DNA of 20,792 nt from Chara braunii. Taxonomy: Eukaryota; Streptophyta; Charophyceae; Charales; Characeae. A program made the position numbers and the translations under genes. The notes beneath the pieces are model-generated. The model saw only the letters and a list, made by a program, of their open reading frames with translations. It ran no database searches and was not told the DNA's origin. Location of the stretch: NCBI GenBank assembly GCA_003427395.1, contig BFEA01000131.1:642376-663167 (forward strand), written 5' to 3'. Positions 7,706-16,403 of the stretch are shown here, one piece after another; positions within the stretch are counted from its first letter, which is position 1; each line of letters starts with the position of its first letter.

Positions 7706-8197
7706 ATGAATTTTGTTGGAAAATACGTCTGCCAAAAAAAAAAACGGTGGAAAATTTTTGGAAAGTTTGGCAAGAGTGTCGTGGGGACCCTACCATGGAG
7801 TGAATTTTGTGGCAAAATGTCATCAAAATTTCCCGTAATGGGAAACTCTCCTGCCCAATATCCTGTAAAGGAACGTGGTGGTTTGTCCGGGTGGTCGGTC
7901 GATGAGCGTAGGAACCAACAAGGTCCGGTAGTGGGTGACGTAAGGGTGGCGCTTGCAAAACAAGACCCGTGGGCAGACACCTTTTCTTCCGACCGGGGGG
8001 AGACCTTGGAAATTTTTGAGATATCGCCCCCCTCCACACTCTCCACTCAACACAAAATCACGACGATTTTCCCTCCCACGGGACTTTTACAGGCCGCAAA
8101 AGAAGTGAAAACGGATTTCTGGCCGCTTCAGGCCAAAAACGGCAGGCGGTGGGGGTCTGGGAAACAGTTCCGCAGAATAAATCGCAACTTCCGATGA
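7706..8197 (+). CDS. Unsupported 163-codon ORF
   Basis: An ATG frame encodes 163 residues, Lys-rich at the start with Gly and Trp scattered through. No motif, signal peptide or domain is recognisable. The region lacks stops in several frames on both strands (minus-strand frames of 119 and 114 codons overlap it), so the openness reflects base composition. A poly-A tract at 7736-7743 contributes the KKK. I list it only because it is the longest ATG frame outside the satellites with mixed composition; coding is unlikely. Confidence 0.12.
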   Translation: MNFVGKYVCQKKKRWKIFGKFGKSVVGTLPWSEFCGKMSSKFPVMGNSPAQYPVKERGGLSGWSVDERRNQQGPVVGDVRVALAKQDPWADTFSSDRGETLEIFEISPPSTLSTQHKITTIFPPTGLLQAAKEVKTDFWPLQAKNGRRWGSGKQFRRINRNFR

Positions 8198-8624
8198 CCT
8201 CTTCCGCAGGTGGTGAGGTCTTGGAAACACCAAGCAGATGGAACCCACAGGGCAAAAAAATGATAAAAAAAAAAAACACCAATCAGGGGGTTTCTCCGAC
8301 CCCACATGCAGTTGGAAAGGGCCTGAAAATCTTTTTTTTTCCAGGAATGCAGGTTTTTTGGGACCCCACCAGTGGCATAGAAAACCTTGAATAACGTTTT
8401 CACGCCACATGATCCTTGTGTTGGGTACATCTGCCTGCTACCCTCACATTGTGCATGCACAACCATATCTGCATGCAACGCGCGTGATACAACCTCCTCG
8501 ATCGTTATGTGTGCATGTGTGTGTGCGGTGCATCTATCCATGTGCTTTGCAGGCACCTTCCTGGACGGTGGTCTTCCACTATGCCTTGCCATCACTTGAA
8601 CGTAGGGCAGGGCACAACGTTCGC
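8198..8624. other. No gene seen; A/T homopolymers and a short TG-rich patch
   Basis: The stretch holds a poly-A run (8266-8276), a poly-T run (8331-8340) and a GTGTGCATGTGTGTGTGCGG patch near 8507-8526. Frames on both strands overlap each other and show no recognisable protein features. Confidence 0.4.
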
Positions 8625-8760
8625 CCGACTTCTACATTTTGCAACCCCATGTCCCTACTATCCTTTCTCAGTGTGACCAGCACTCAGGACCAACCCTCTA
8701 CCGCCTGGTACAGACAGTTGTGACAAGCACCAAGGCTGGGCCAACCCCTAGCCCTATCGT
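8625..8760. repeat. Third, dispersed relative of the left-end repeat
   Basis: The order CTATCC, CAGTGT, ACCAGCACTCAGGACC, CAGACAGTTGT, AAGCACCAAGGCTGGGC and CCCTAGCCC parallels 972-1105. That stretch has CTATCC, CAGTGTCTACCAGTCAGGAT, GAACAGTTGTTGCAGGTACC and AGGGCTAAGC. It also parallels 145-275. Divergence is high but collinearity holds over about 130 bases. The repeat family is therefore dispersed, with copies 8 kb apart. Confidence 0.4.
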
Positions 8761-8767
8761 CTTCCCC

Positions 8768-8850
8768 CGAACATAAGGCATATGTGTTGTAAACGAATAC
8801 AACACATATTGTACGTTGTATTCGTTTACAACGAATATGCGTTATGTTCG
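8768..8850. repeat. 36-bp inverted repeat forming a long hairpin
   Basis: Arms 8768-8803 and 8815-8850 pair at 33 of 36 positions around an 11-base loop, ACATATTGTAC. The inner half of each arm is itself a small palindrome, GTTGTA with TACAAC around AACGAA (or its complement). A single strand can therefore fold as one long stem or as two small hairpins. The outer ends are CGAACATAA and TTATGTTCG. I see no flanking target-site duplication. Candidates are a tiny foldback/MITE element or a hairpin RNA precursor. Confidence 0.8.
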
Positions 8851-9243
8851 AGTGAACGAGACCAACTTTGCCTGTACAAGGGGGTCGGGTCCAGGTTGAG
8901 CCTGAGTAGGCTCAGTCCTAGGACCACAGCTGAGGGCCTCAAAGACTTGGTAAAAATGTTAAAGTAAAGTAGTGATGCACCTTTCCATGTTTTGGGTTGA
9001 GTTTCATTCCTTTTTCCCACTTGGGCCCTTGCTCCACTCCTTAGCAAATGTGCAATATGCGAATGAATCTTCCGCTAGACGGTGGACAAATACAACCCCT
9101 TTCTTTTTTGTCTCGGTGACCTCGGTAGTGCAGTGAGACCTTGGTGAGTGGCTTTCTTCAAGTTATTTTTCCACTTTCTTGGCTGCGCCATATTCTTGGT
9201 TGTCAGAAGTGTCACTTTCTTGGCTGTCAGAAATGCCTTCGCG

Positions 9244-9247
<4 letters not shown>
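8851..9247. other. No gene seen; small local duplication
   Basis: This stretch is non-coding by inspection. TTCTTGGTTGTCAGAAGTGTC (near 9193) is followed directly by the similar TTCTTGGCTGTCAGAAATGCC (near 9217), with an earlier weak copy TTCTTGGCTGCGCC near 9176. These make a short ~23-bp tandem duplication just left of the GA tract. Confidence 0.45.
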
Positions 9248-9316
<69 letters not shown>

Positions 9317-9355
9317 TGCGCATGTCAGTGACCTGGAGGGCAGTTTCTTGCCTGA

Positions 9356-9417
<62 letters not shown>

Positions 9418-9506
9418 CTTCCTCCTCCTCTATGTCCACCATCTCTTCTTCCCCTCTCACCACCTGACTTCTCAGTATCAGCGGACTACTACAGAGAGAG
9501 AGAGAG
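9248..9506. repeat. Three GA microsatellite tracts
   Basis: GA repeats occupy 9248-9310 (about 31 units), 9360-9412 (about 26 units) and 9493-9506 (7 units), separated by ordinary sequence. Frames of over 100 codons on both strands are Arg-Glu or Ser-Leu dipeptide translations of these tracts and were not taken as genes. Confidence 0.95.
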
Positions 9507-9868
9507 TTGTGACTTGAGACTTGACGACATTGGATNCAGACTTGACATTTGGGATTNNGACATTTCGACGAGGGACTATTTGGGNCTGTGCTGAACACTT
9601 GGTGTTGACGACATTCCCATCTTCCCCTCTTCTTTGTCTAACCCCCATCTCCTTCGTCTGTGTATGGTTGGGGCTGGCGCAGTCTTCCTGTGTGAAGCGC
9701 CAGACCCCTTCACACCATGGAATGATGATGATGAGGTATATTTGGGGCTGTATTGCAATATTGATTGTTCGGATCATTGGTATCTAAGTCTTCCGCTGTG
9801 CTATCTTATACTTTGTATTGAGAGGTCGGTTCTTGTTCTGGTCTGCACCGTTACAGTATGCAACAGTT
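9507..9868. other. No gene seen; possible LTR body
   Basis: The segment contains several Ns (9536, 9557-9558, 9585), a GATGATGATGA patch near 9723 and no supported coding frame. If the primer-binding-site candidate just downstream is real, this stretch, which ends in CAACA at 9865, would be the 3' part of a 5' long terminal repeat. Its start cannot be fixed here. Confidence 0.3.
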
Positions 9869-9884
9869 TGGTATCGGAGCGGAC
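9866..9884 (+). mobile_element. Candidate LTR-retrotransposon primer-binding site
   Basis: TGGTATCGGAGC at 9869-9880 differs by one base from TGGTATCAGAGC. The latter is the complement of the plant initiator methionine tRNA 3' end that primes reverse transcription in many plant Copia and Gypsy elements. It starts three bases after CA (9864-9865), the usual dinucleotide ending an LTR. A 9-bp inverted repeat, TGAGAGGTC (9819-9827) and GACCTCTCA (9882-9890), brackets it. No gag or pol frame follows, so this would be a solo or truncated element. Confidence 0.4.
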
Positions 9885-9974
9885 CTCTCATTCAGAGGAC
9901 CCGCTCAATCAAGTAGCAAGCTTGCTTGATCTAGTGATCACTCATTAGTAAATCAAGTAGGACTTCGTCAAATC

Positions 9975-10380
9975 TCTGAAATTTTTTTCTCGCAACAACT
10001 ATCTGAAGATTTTCGATAATCGCATTTCGTTTTACCTGAAAATTTCTGATATTAGTATNNNNNNNNNNNNNNNNNNNNNNNNNNNNNNNNNNNNNNNNNN
10101 NNNNNNNNNNNNNNNNNNNNNNNNNNNNNNNNNNNNNNNNNNNNNNNNNNNNNNNNNNNNNNNNNNNNNNNNNNNAGCATTTCGTTTCTCTGATATTCGC
10201 ATTTCGTTTTACCTGAAAATTTCTGATATTAGTATTTCGTTTTCACGTAACAAATATCTGGAAATTTCTGATAAATCGCATTTCGTTTTGCCTGAAAATT
10301 TCCGATAGTAACAGTCGTTTCTCCGCTACTTCGCATACATATCTGAAATTTCTGAATTTAGTATTTTGTTTTCTAGGCAT
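9975..10380. repeat. ~80-bp AT-rich tandem repeat broken by the assembly gap
   Basis: Units contain GCATTTCGTTTTACCTGAAA, TTTCTGATATTAGTAT, TTTCGTTTTC, a CGTAACAAATATCTG-type stretch and AAATTTCTGATAA. Copies start at 10022 (left of the gap), 10199 and 10279, 80 bases apart. A partial start, GCATTTCGTTTCTCTGATAT, abuts the right edge of the gap at 10177. The gap therefore sits inside the tandem array and its true size is uncertain. Confidence 0.75.
10059..10175. other. Assembly gap, 117 Ns
   Basis: A run of 117 unknown bases lies between copies of the same ~80-bp repeat. Collapse or failure to bridge the repeat is the likely reason for the gap. Confidence 1.
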
Positions 10381-10400
10381 AATGGGATAACGATAGAAGT

Positions 10401-10640
10401 GGTCATATTCTCGGAAACCGAAATTATTCTTTTCTGAAAATCGAATTTTCATTCTATCTCGCAAAATTTTTTGAAAACCGAAATCTTGCGGAGCCTACCA
10501 ACGTTCGGTACGCTTAGTCAGAGGTTGCCATATTCTAAGAAACTGCATTTCGTTCTTTCTGAAAATCGCATCTTTACTCTATTTCGCAAAAAAAAAATTC
10601 AAAGATCGCATTTTAGTGAAAGCCGAAACTTTGCGGCACC
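10401..10640. repeat. Two-copy ~125-bp repeat
   Basis: CATATTCT at 10404 and 10529 begins two related blocks. Each continues with CTGAAAATCG, a T-rich stretch, ATTCTATCTCGCAAAA or CTCTATTTCGCAAAA, and then CCGAAATCTTGCGG or CCGAAACTTTGCGG. The second carries a longer A tract (10588-10597). Shared GCATTTCGTT and CTGAAAAT motifs show it is related to the ~80-bp repeat on its left. A 153-codon frame beginning at 10471 is built mostly of these repeats and then the purine minisatellite, and is not supported as a gene. Confidence 0.6.
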
Positions 10641-10750
10641 CAGCCTAGATCTCGTTCATAACACTCTTCTGACATATCCTACTCATCATAGATCGACAAA
10701 TATATACAAAAAAAAAAAAAAAAGTAGTCCTCTTTTATTTTTTATTTTAT

Positions 10751-12213
10751 TGGAGGAGGAAGAAGGTAGAATGTGCTTGGCTATGGTGAATGAGTGGAGG
10801 AGGAAGAAGAAGGTAGAAGGTGCTTGGCTATTGTGGGTGGTGTGGGAGATGAAGGAGAAACAAGATATGGGGCGCCCGGCTATGGAGGATGGGTGCGGGA
10901 GACGGAAAAGGAAAAAGGTGGAAGGTGCGTGACCATGGTGGGTGGGTGAAGGAGATGGAGGAGGAAGAAGGTAGAAGGTGTTTGGCTATGGTGGATGGGT
11001 GAAGGAGATGGAGGAGGAAGAAGGTAGAAGGTGCTTGGCTATGGTGGATGGGTGGAGGAGATGGAGGAAGAAGAAGNATGGTGGATGGGTGAAGGAGATG
11101 GAGGAGGAAGAAGGTAGAAGGTGCTTGGCTATGGTGGATGGGTGGAGGAGATGGAGGAAGAAGAAGGTAGAAAGTGTTTGGCTATGGTGGATAGGTGTGC
11201 GAAATGGAGGAGGAAGAAGGTGTGGGGTGCCCGGCTATGGAGGATGGGTGCGGGAGATGGAGGAGGAAGAAGGTAGGAGGTGCTTGGCTATGGTGCTTAG
11301 CTATGGTGGTGGGTGAAGGAGGCGGAGGAGGAAGAAGGTAGAAGGCGCTTGGCTATGGTGGATGGATGAAGGAGATGGAGAGGAAGGAGATGGAAAAGGA
11401 AGAAGGTGGAAGGTGCGTGGCCTTGGTGAATGGGTGAAGGAGATGGAGGAGGAAGAAGGTCGAAGGTGCTTGGCTATGGTGGATGGGTGAAGGAGACGGA
11501 GGAGAAAGAAGGAAGAAGGTGTTTGGCTATGGTGGATGGGTAGAGGAGATGGAGGAAAAAGAAGGTAGCAGGTGCTTGGCTATGGTGGATGGGTGTGGGA
11601 GATGGAGGAGGAAGAAGATGTGGGGTGCCCCGCTATGGAGGATTGGTGCGGGAAACGGAGAAGGAAGAAGGTGGAAGCTGCGTGGCCATGGTGGATGGGT
11701 GAAGGGGATGGACGAAGAAGAAGGTAAAAGGTGTTAAGCTATGGCGGATGGGTGAAGGAGATGGAGGAGGAAGAAGGTAGAATGTGCTTGGCTATGGTAA
11801 ATGAGTGGAGGAGGAAGAAGAAGGTAGAAGGTGCTTGGCTATGGTGGATGGTGTGGGAGATGGAGGAGAAACAAGATATGGGGCGCCCGGCTATGGAGGA
11901 TGGGTGCGGGAGACGGAAAAGGAAGAAGGTGGAAGGTGCATGGCCATGGTGGGTGGGTGAAGGAGATGGAGGAGGAAGAAGGTAGAAGATGTTTGACTAT
12001 GGTGGATGGGTGAAGGAGATGGAGGAGGAAGAAGGTAGAAGGTGCTTGACTATGGTGGATGGGTGGAGGAGATAGAGGAAGAAGAAGATAGAAAGTGTTT
12101 GGTTATAGTGGATAGGTGTGGGAAATGGAGGAGGAAGAAGGTGTGGGGTTCCCGGCTATGGAGGATGGGTGCGGGAGACGGAGGAGGAAGAAGGTAGGAG
12201 GTGCTTGGCTATG
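10751..12213. repeat. Purine-rich 53-bp minisatellite array
   Basis: About 27 units of 53 bases, each with GATGGAGGAGGAAGAAGGT, a (C/T)TTGGCTATGGTGGATGGGTG block and AAGGA. GGCTATGG anchors fall at 11127, 11180, 11233 and 11286, exactly 53 apart. Variant units recur in the same order: the distinctive series starting GTAGAATGTGC at 10766 is repeated from 11778, 1012 bases later, so this array has its own higher-order structure. The plus strand is very G-rich and C-poor. Because 53 is not a multiple of three and the consensus has no stop in any forward frame, long ORFs rich in MVDGW, EMEEEEG and RRWRKKK arise by default; these are not genes. Confidence 0.95.
10988..11166. other. Exact 89-base duplication across a single N
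   Basis: Bases 10988-11076 are identical to 11078-11166, with one N at 11077 between them. The copy at 11778-12213 of the same higher-order block lacks the extra 89 bases. The simplest reading is two contig ends that overlap but were joined with one N and not merged, so the true array is probably about 90 bases shorter here. Confidence 0.7.
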
Positions 12214-12427
12214 GTGCCGCCTTGTTTGCTCACAGGTCCGAGACTCTTTCTACCTCCCACCTACGCTCCTATCACTACCTCAACCAAGAGTCACCGGTTC
12301 GTACCCCACATCGAAATTGCAGAAAATTCACAGACTTGCAGAAAAACTGCAGAAAATTCAAAAATTGCAGATGTTACAAAATTTGCAGCAAACACTGAAT
12401 TTACAGAAAACTGCAGAGTTTAAAAAA
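12214..12427. repeat. Satellite core module, copy 1
   Basis: A ~214-base non-repetitive module linking the purine minisatellite to the 91-bp array. It starts GTGCCGCCTTGTTTGC, runs through CCGAGACTCTTTCTACC and CACCGGTTCGTACCCCACAT, and ends with a degenerate block of TGCAG motifs (12318, 12337, 12348, 12366, 12384, 12412) and TTTAAAAAA. Frames through it (for example 12116-12559) are chance extensions of the minisatellite and not genes. Five more copies follow. Confidence 0.9.
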
Positions 12428-13219
12428 TCGAAGCACTGTCGGAGCACTACTACCTACTACATGAGTGAAAAACACAAGTGTGAACAGTCCAAATCACAAG
12501 GGGTAAACAACACAACACTCAAGGAAGAATCGGAGCACTACTACCTACTACATGAGTAAAAAAACACAAGTGTGAACAGTCAAAATCACAAGGGGAGAAC
12601 AACACAACACTCAAGGAAGAATCGAAGCACTACTACCTACTGCATGAGTGAAAAGCACAAGTGTGAACAATCCAAATCACAAGGGGAGAACCGCGCAACA
12701 CTCAAGGAAGAATCGGAACACTCCTCCCTATCACATGAGTGAACACCACAAGTGTGAACAGTCTAAATCACAAGGGAAGAACAACACAACTCTCAAGGAA
12801 AAATCGGAGCACTACTACCTACTGTACGAGTGAAAAGCACAACTGTGGACAACCCAAATCACAAGGGAAAAACAGCACAACACCCAAGGAAGAATCGACG
12901 CACTACTACCTACTGTATAAGTGAAAAACACAAGTGTGAACAACCCAAATCACAAGGGAAGAACAACACAATACTCAAGGAACAATCCGAGCACTACTAC
13001 CTACTACATGAATGAAAAACACCTGTGTGAACTGTCCAAATCACAAGGGAAGAACAACACAACACTCAAGGAAGAATCGGAATACTCCTACCTTGAGTGA
13101 AAAACACAAGTGTGAACAATCCAAATCACAAGGGAAGAACAGCACAACCTTCAAGGAAAAATCGGAGCACTACTATCTACTACATGAGAGAAAAACACAA
13201 GTGTGAACGTTCAAATCAC
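12428..13219. repeat. 91-bp monomer array 1 (8 complete monomers)
   Basis: Monomers anchored on ATGAGTGAAAA recur at 12461, 12552, 12644, 12735, 12826, 12917, 13008, 13093 and 13184. One carries a one-base insertion and one a 6-base deletion. Each unit continues CACAAGTGTGAACA, CCAAATCACAAGGG, AACACTCAAGGAAGAATCGG and AGCACTACTACCTACTACAT or close variants. Compared with later arrays it lacks the first specialised monomers (those with AAGAGCATCACAAAC), making this higher-order unit about three monomers shorter. Confidence 0.95.
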
Positions 13220-13358
13220 AAGGAAGAATAAGGTAGAAGGTGTTTGGCTATGGTGGATGGCTGTGGGAGATGGAGGAGGAAGAAGGTGTGGCATGCCCGA
13301 CTATGGAGGATGGATGCGGGAGACGGAGGAGGAAGAAGGTAGGAGGTGCTTGGATATG
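13220..13358. repeat. Purine block between arrays 1 and 2
   Basis: About 2.6 units of the 53-bp purine minisatellite. The preceding 91-bp monomer breaks off at CACAAGGAAGAA, which flows directly into GGTAGAAGGTGTTTGGCTAT. The same break point is used at all five later junctions. Confidence 0.9.
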
Positions 13359-13571
13359 GTGCCGCCTTGTTTGCCCATAGGTCCGAGACTCTTTCTACCA
13401 ACCACCTACGCTCATATCACTAGCTCAACCAAGACCCACCGGTTCGTACCCCACATCGAAATTGTAGAAACCTCACAGCCTTGGAAAAAAATTGCAGAAG
13501 TTCAGAAATTGCAGATGTTACAAAATTTGCAGCAAACACTGAATTTACAAAAAACTGCAGACTTTAAAAAA
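13359..13571. repeat. Satellite core module, copy 2
   Basis: Closely similar to copy 1 from GTGCCGCCTTGTTTGCCCAT to the terminal TTTAAAAAA, with scattered substitutions. It starts 1145 bases after copy 1. Confidence 0.9.
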
Positions 13572-14638
13572 TCGGAGCACTACTACCTAGTGTATGAATG
13601 AACAACACAAATATGAGCAGCCAAGATCGCAAGAGAAGAGCATCAGAAACCCTCAAGGGAGAATCGGAACACTCCTACCTACTATATGAGTAAAAACCAC
13701 AAGTGTCAACAGTCCAAATCACAAGGGAAGAGCAACACAACGCTCAAGGAAGAATCGTAGCACTACTACCTACTACATGAGTGAAAAGCACAAGTGTGAA
13801 CAGTCCAAATCACAAGGGGATAACAACATAACACTCAAGGAAGAATCGGAGCACTACAACCTACTACATGAGTGAAAAGCACAAGTGTGAACAATCCAAA
13901 TCACAAGGGGAGAACAGCACAACACTCAAGGAAGAATCGGAGCACTACTACCTACTGCATGAGTGAAAAACACAAGTATGAACAGTCCAAATCACAAGGG
14001 GAGAACCGCACAACACTCAAGGAAGAATCGGAATACTCCTCCCTATCACACGAGTGAAAACCACAAGTGTGAACAGTCCAAATCACAAGGGAAGAACAAC
14101 ACAACTCTCAAGGAAGAATCGGAGCACTACTACCTACTATATAAGTGAAAAGCACAAGTGTGAACAGCCCAAATAAGAACGGAAGAACAGCACAACACCC
14201 AAGGAAGAATCGGCGAACTACTACCTACTGTAGGAGTGAAAGACACAAGTGTGAACAACCGAAATCACAAGGGAAGAACAGCACAATACTCAAGGAACAA
14301 TCGGAACACTACTACCTACTTAAGGAGTGAAAAGCACAAGTGTGAACAGTCCAACTCACAAGGGAAGAAGAACACAACACTCAAGGAAGAATCGGAACAC
14401 TTCTACCTACCACTTGAGTGAAAAACACAAGTGTGAACAATCCAAATCACAAGGGAAGAACAGCACAACCTTCAAGGAAGAATCGGAGCACTACTATCAA
14501 CTTACCAAACCAATTGTTTTGGCAGTTAGACACCCATCGATGAAAGAGTGGTATTTCAAGCTTGGTAGTCACTGATGACCACCTCCCACCTATCCTACAT
14601 GAGTGAAAAACACAAGTGTGAACAGTCCAAATCACAAG
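13572..14638. repeat. 91-bp monomer array 2 (10 complete monomers plus an insert)
   Basis: Anchors are at 13594, 13686, 13777, 13868, 13959, 14050, 14141, 14232, 14323 and 14414, and then 14599 after a foreign insert. Anchor starts vary (ATG, ACG, ATA, AGG, TTG), so any short frame starting there is not conserved. The first monomer has the specialised AAGAGCATCAGAAAC version. Confidence 0.95.
14499..14589. mobile_element. 91-base foreign insert in monomer array 2
   Basis: Sequence unrelated to the monomer interrupts the last full monomer. CTATC occurs on both sides (14494-14498 and 14590-14594), a possible 5-bp target-site duplication. Corresponding monomers in arrays 3-5 have no insert (for example 15923 to 16014 is a plain 91). 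Ends carry weak inverted similarity (TTACCAA near 14502, TTGGTAG near 14563). No coding content. It is a candidate small mobile-element insertion, or filler DNA from break repair. Confidence 0.5.
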
Positions 14639-14774
14639 GAAGAAGAAGGTACAAGGTCTTTGGCTATGGTGGGATTGTGTGGGAGATGGAGGAGGAAGAA
14701 GGTGTGGGATGCCCGGCTATGGAGGATGGGTATGGGAGACCGAGGAGGAAGAAGGTAGGAGGTGCTTGGATATG
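14639..14774. repeat. Purine block between arrays 2 and 3
   Basis: About 2.6 units of the 53-bp purine repeat, entered from ATCACAAGGAAGAAGAAGGT. It ends TTGGATATGGT, directly before the core module. Confidence 0.9.
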
Positions 14775-14988
14775 GTGCCGCCTTGTTTGCCCATAGGTCC
14801 GAGACTCTTTCTACCTACCACCTACGCTCATATCACTAGCTCAACCAAGACCCACCGGTTCGTACCCCACATCGAAATTGCAGAAAATTCACAGCCTTGG
14901 GAAAAAACTGCAGAAAATTCAGAAATTGCAGATGTTACAAAATTTGCAGCAAACACCGAATTTACAGAAAACTGCAAACTTTAAAAAA
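14775..14988. repeat. Satellite core module, copy 3
   Basis: Full-length core, starting 1416 bases after copy 2. TGCAG motifs and the TTTAAAAAA end are conserved. Confidence 0.9.
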
Positions 14989-16052
14989 TCGGAACACTGC
15001 TACCTAATGTATGAGTGAACAGCACAAATATGAGCAGTCAAGATCGCAAGAGAAGAGCATCACAAACATTCAAGGGAGAATCGGAACACTCCTACCAATC
15101 ATATGAGTGAAAAGCACAAGTGTGAACAGTCCAAATCACAAGGAAAGAGCAGCACAACGCTCAAGGAAGAATCGGAGCACTACTACGTACTACATGAGTG
15201 AAAAGTACGAGTGTGAACAATCCAAATCACAACGGGAGAACAACACAACACTCAAAGAAGAATCGGAGCACTACTACCTACTACATGAGTGCAAAGCACA
15301 AGTGTGAACAGTCCAAATCACAAGGCGAGAACAACACAACACTCAAGGAAGAATCAGAGCACTACTACCTACTGCATGAGTGAAAAGCACAAGTGTGAAC
15401 AGTCCAAATCACAAGGGGAGAACACTACAACACTCAAGGAAGAATCGGAGCACTACTACCTACTGCATGAGTGAAAAGCAGAAGTGTGAACAGTTCAAAT
15501 CACAAGGGGAGAACCGCACAACACTTTAGGAAGAATTGAAACACTCCTCCCTATCGCATGAGTGAAAACCACAAGTGTGAACAGTCCAAATCACAAGGGA
15601 AGAACAACACAACTCTCAAGGAAGAATCGGACCACTACTACCTACTGTATGAGTGAAAAGCATAAGTGTGAACAACCCAAATCAAAAGGGAAGAAGAGCA
15701 CAACACCCAAGGAAAAATCAGTGCACCACTACCTACTGTATGAGTGAAAAAAAACAAGTGTAAACAACCCAAATCACAAGGGAAGAACAGCACAATACTC
15801 AAGGAACAATCGGAATACTACTACCTAATACATGAGTGAAAAGCACAAGTGTGAACAGTCCAAATCACAAGGGAAGAACACCACAACACTCAAGGAAGAA
15901 TCGGAACACTTTTACCTACCACTTGAGTGAAAAACACAAGTGTGAACAATCCAAATCACAAGGGAAGAACAACACAACCTTCAAGGAAGAATCGGGGCAG
16001 AACTATCTACTACATGAGTGAAAAACACAAGTGTGAAAAGTCCAAATCACAA
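14989..16052. repeat. 91-bp monomer array 3 (11 complete monomers)
   Basis: Anchors at 15011, 15103, 15194, 15285, 15376, 15467, 15558, 15649, 15740, 15832, 15923 and 16014. The variant with CTCCTCCCTATC before the anchor (at 15558) lies 783 bases from the core start, exactly as in array 4. This array is a good reference for the complete higher-order unit. Confidence 0.95.
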
Positions 16053-16189
16053 GGAAGAAGAAGGTAGAAGGTGTTTGGCTATGGTGGATGGGTGAGGGGG
16101 ATGGAGGAGGAAGAAGGTGTAAGATGCCCGACAATGGAGGATGGGTGCGGGAGACGGAGGAGGAAGAAGGTAGGCGGTGCTTGGATATG
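16053..16189. repeat. Purine block between arrays 3 and 4
   Basis: About 2.6 units of the 53-bp purine repeat at the same junction position as the others. Confidence 0.9.
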
Positions 16190-16403
16190 GTGTCGCTTTG
16201 TTTGCCCATAGGTCCGAGACTCCTTCTACCTACCCCCTACGCTCATATCACTAGCTCAACCAAGACCCACCGGTTCGTACCCCACATCGAAATTGCAGAA
16301 AATTCAAAGCCTTGCAGAAAAACTGCAGAAAATTTAGAAATTGCAGATGTTACAAAATTTGCAGCAAATACCGAATTTACAGAAAACTGCAGACTTCAAA
16401 AAA
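16190..16403. repeat. Satellite core module, copy 4
   Basis: Full-length core, starting 1415 bases after copy 3. The start is slightly changed to GTGTCGCTTTGTTTGCCCAT. Confidence 0.9.

Noticed and set aside
9141-9598. 108-148-codon ORFs with RERERE runs
   Set aside because: GA microsatellite translation; one frame also crosses Ns.
9915-9945. Second Helitron end (AGCAAGCTTGCT followed by TGATCTAGT)
   Set aside because: The hairpin has no loop and is not GC-rich; overlapping palindromes here are short enough to be chance.
10751-12213. Repetitive Gly/Glu/Trp/Lys-rich protein genes of 60-153 codons
   Set aside because: All three forward frames of the 53-bp unit are open, so long frames are expected without selection.
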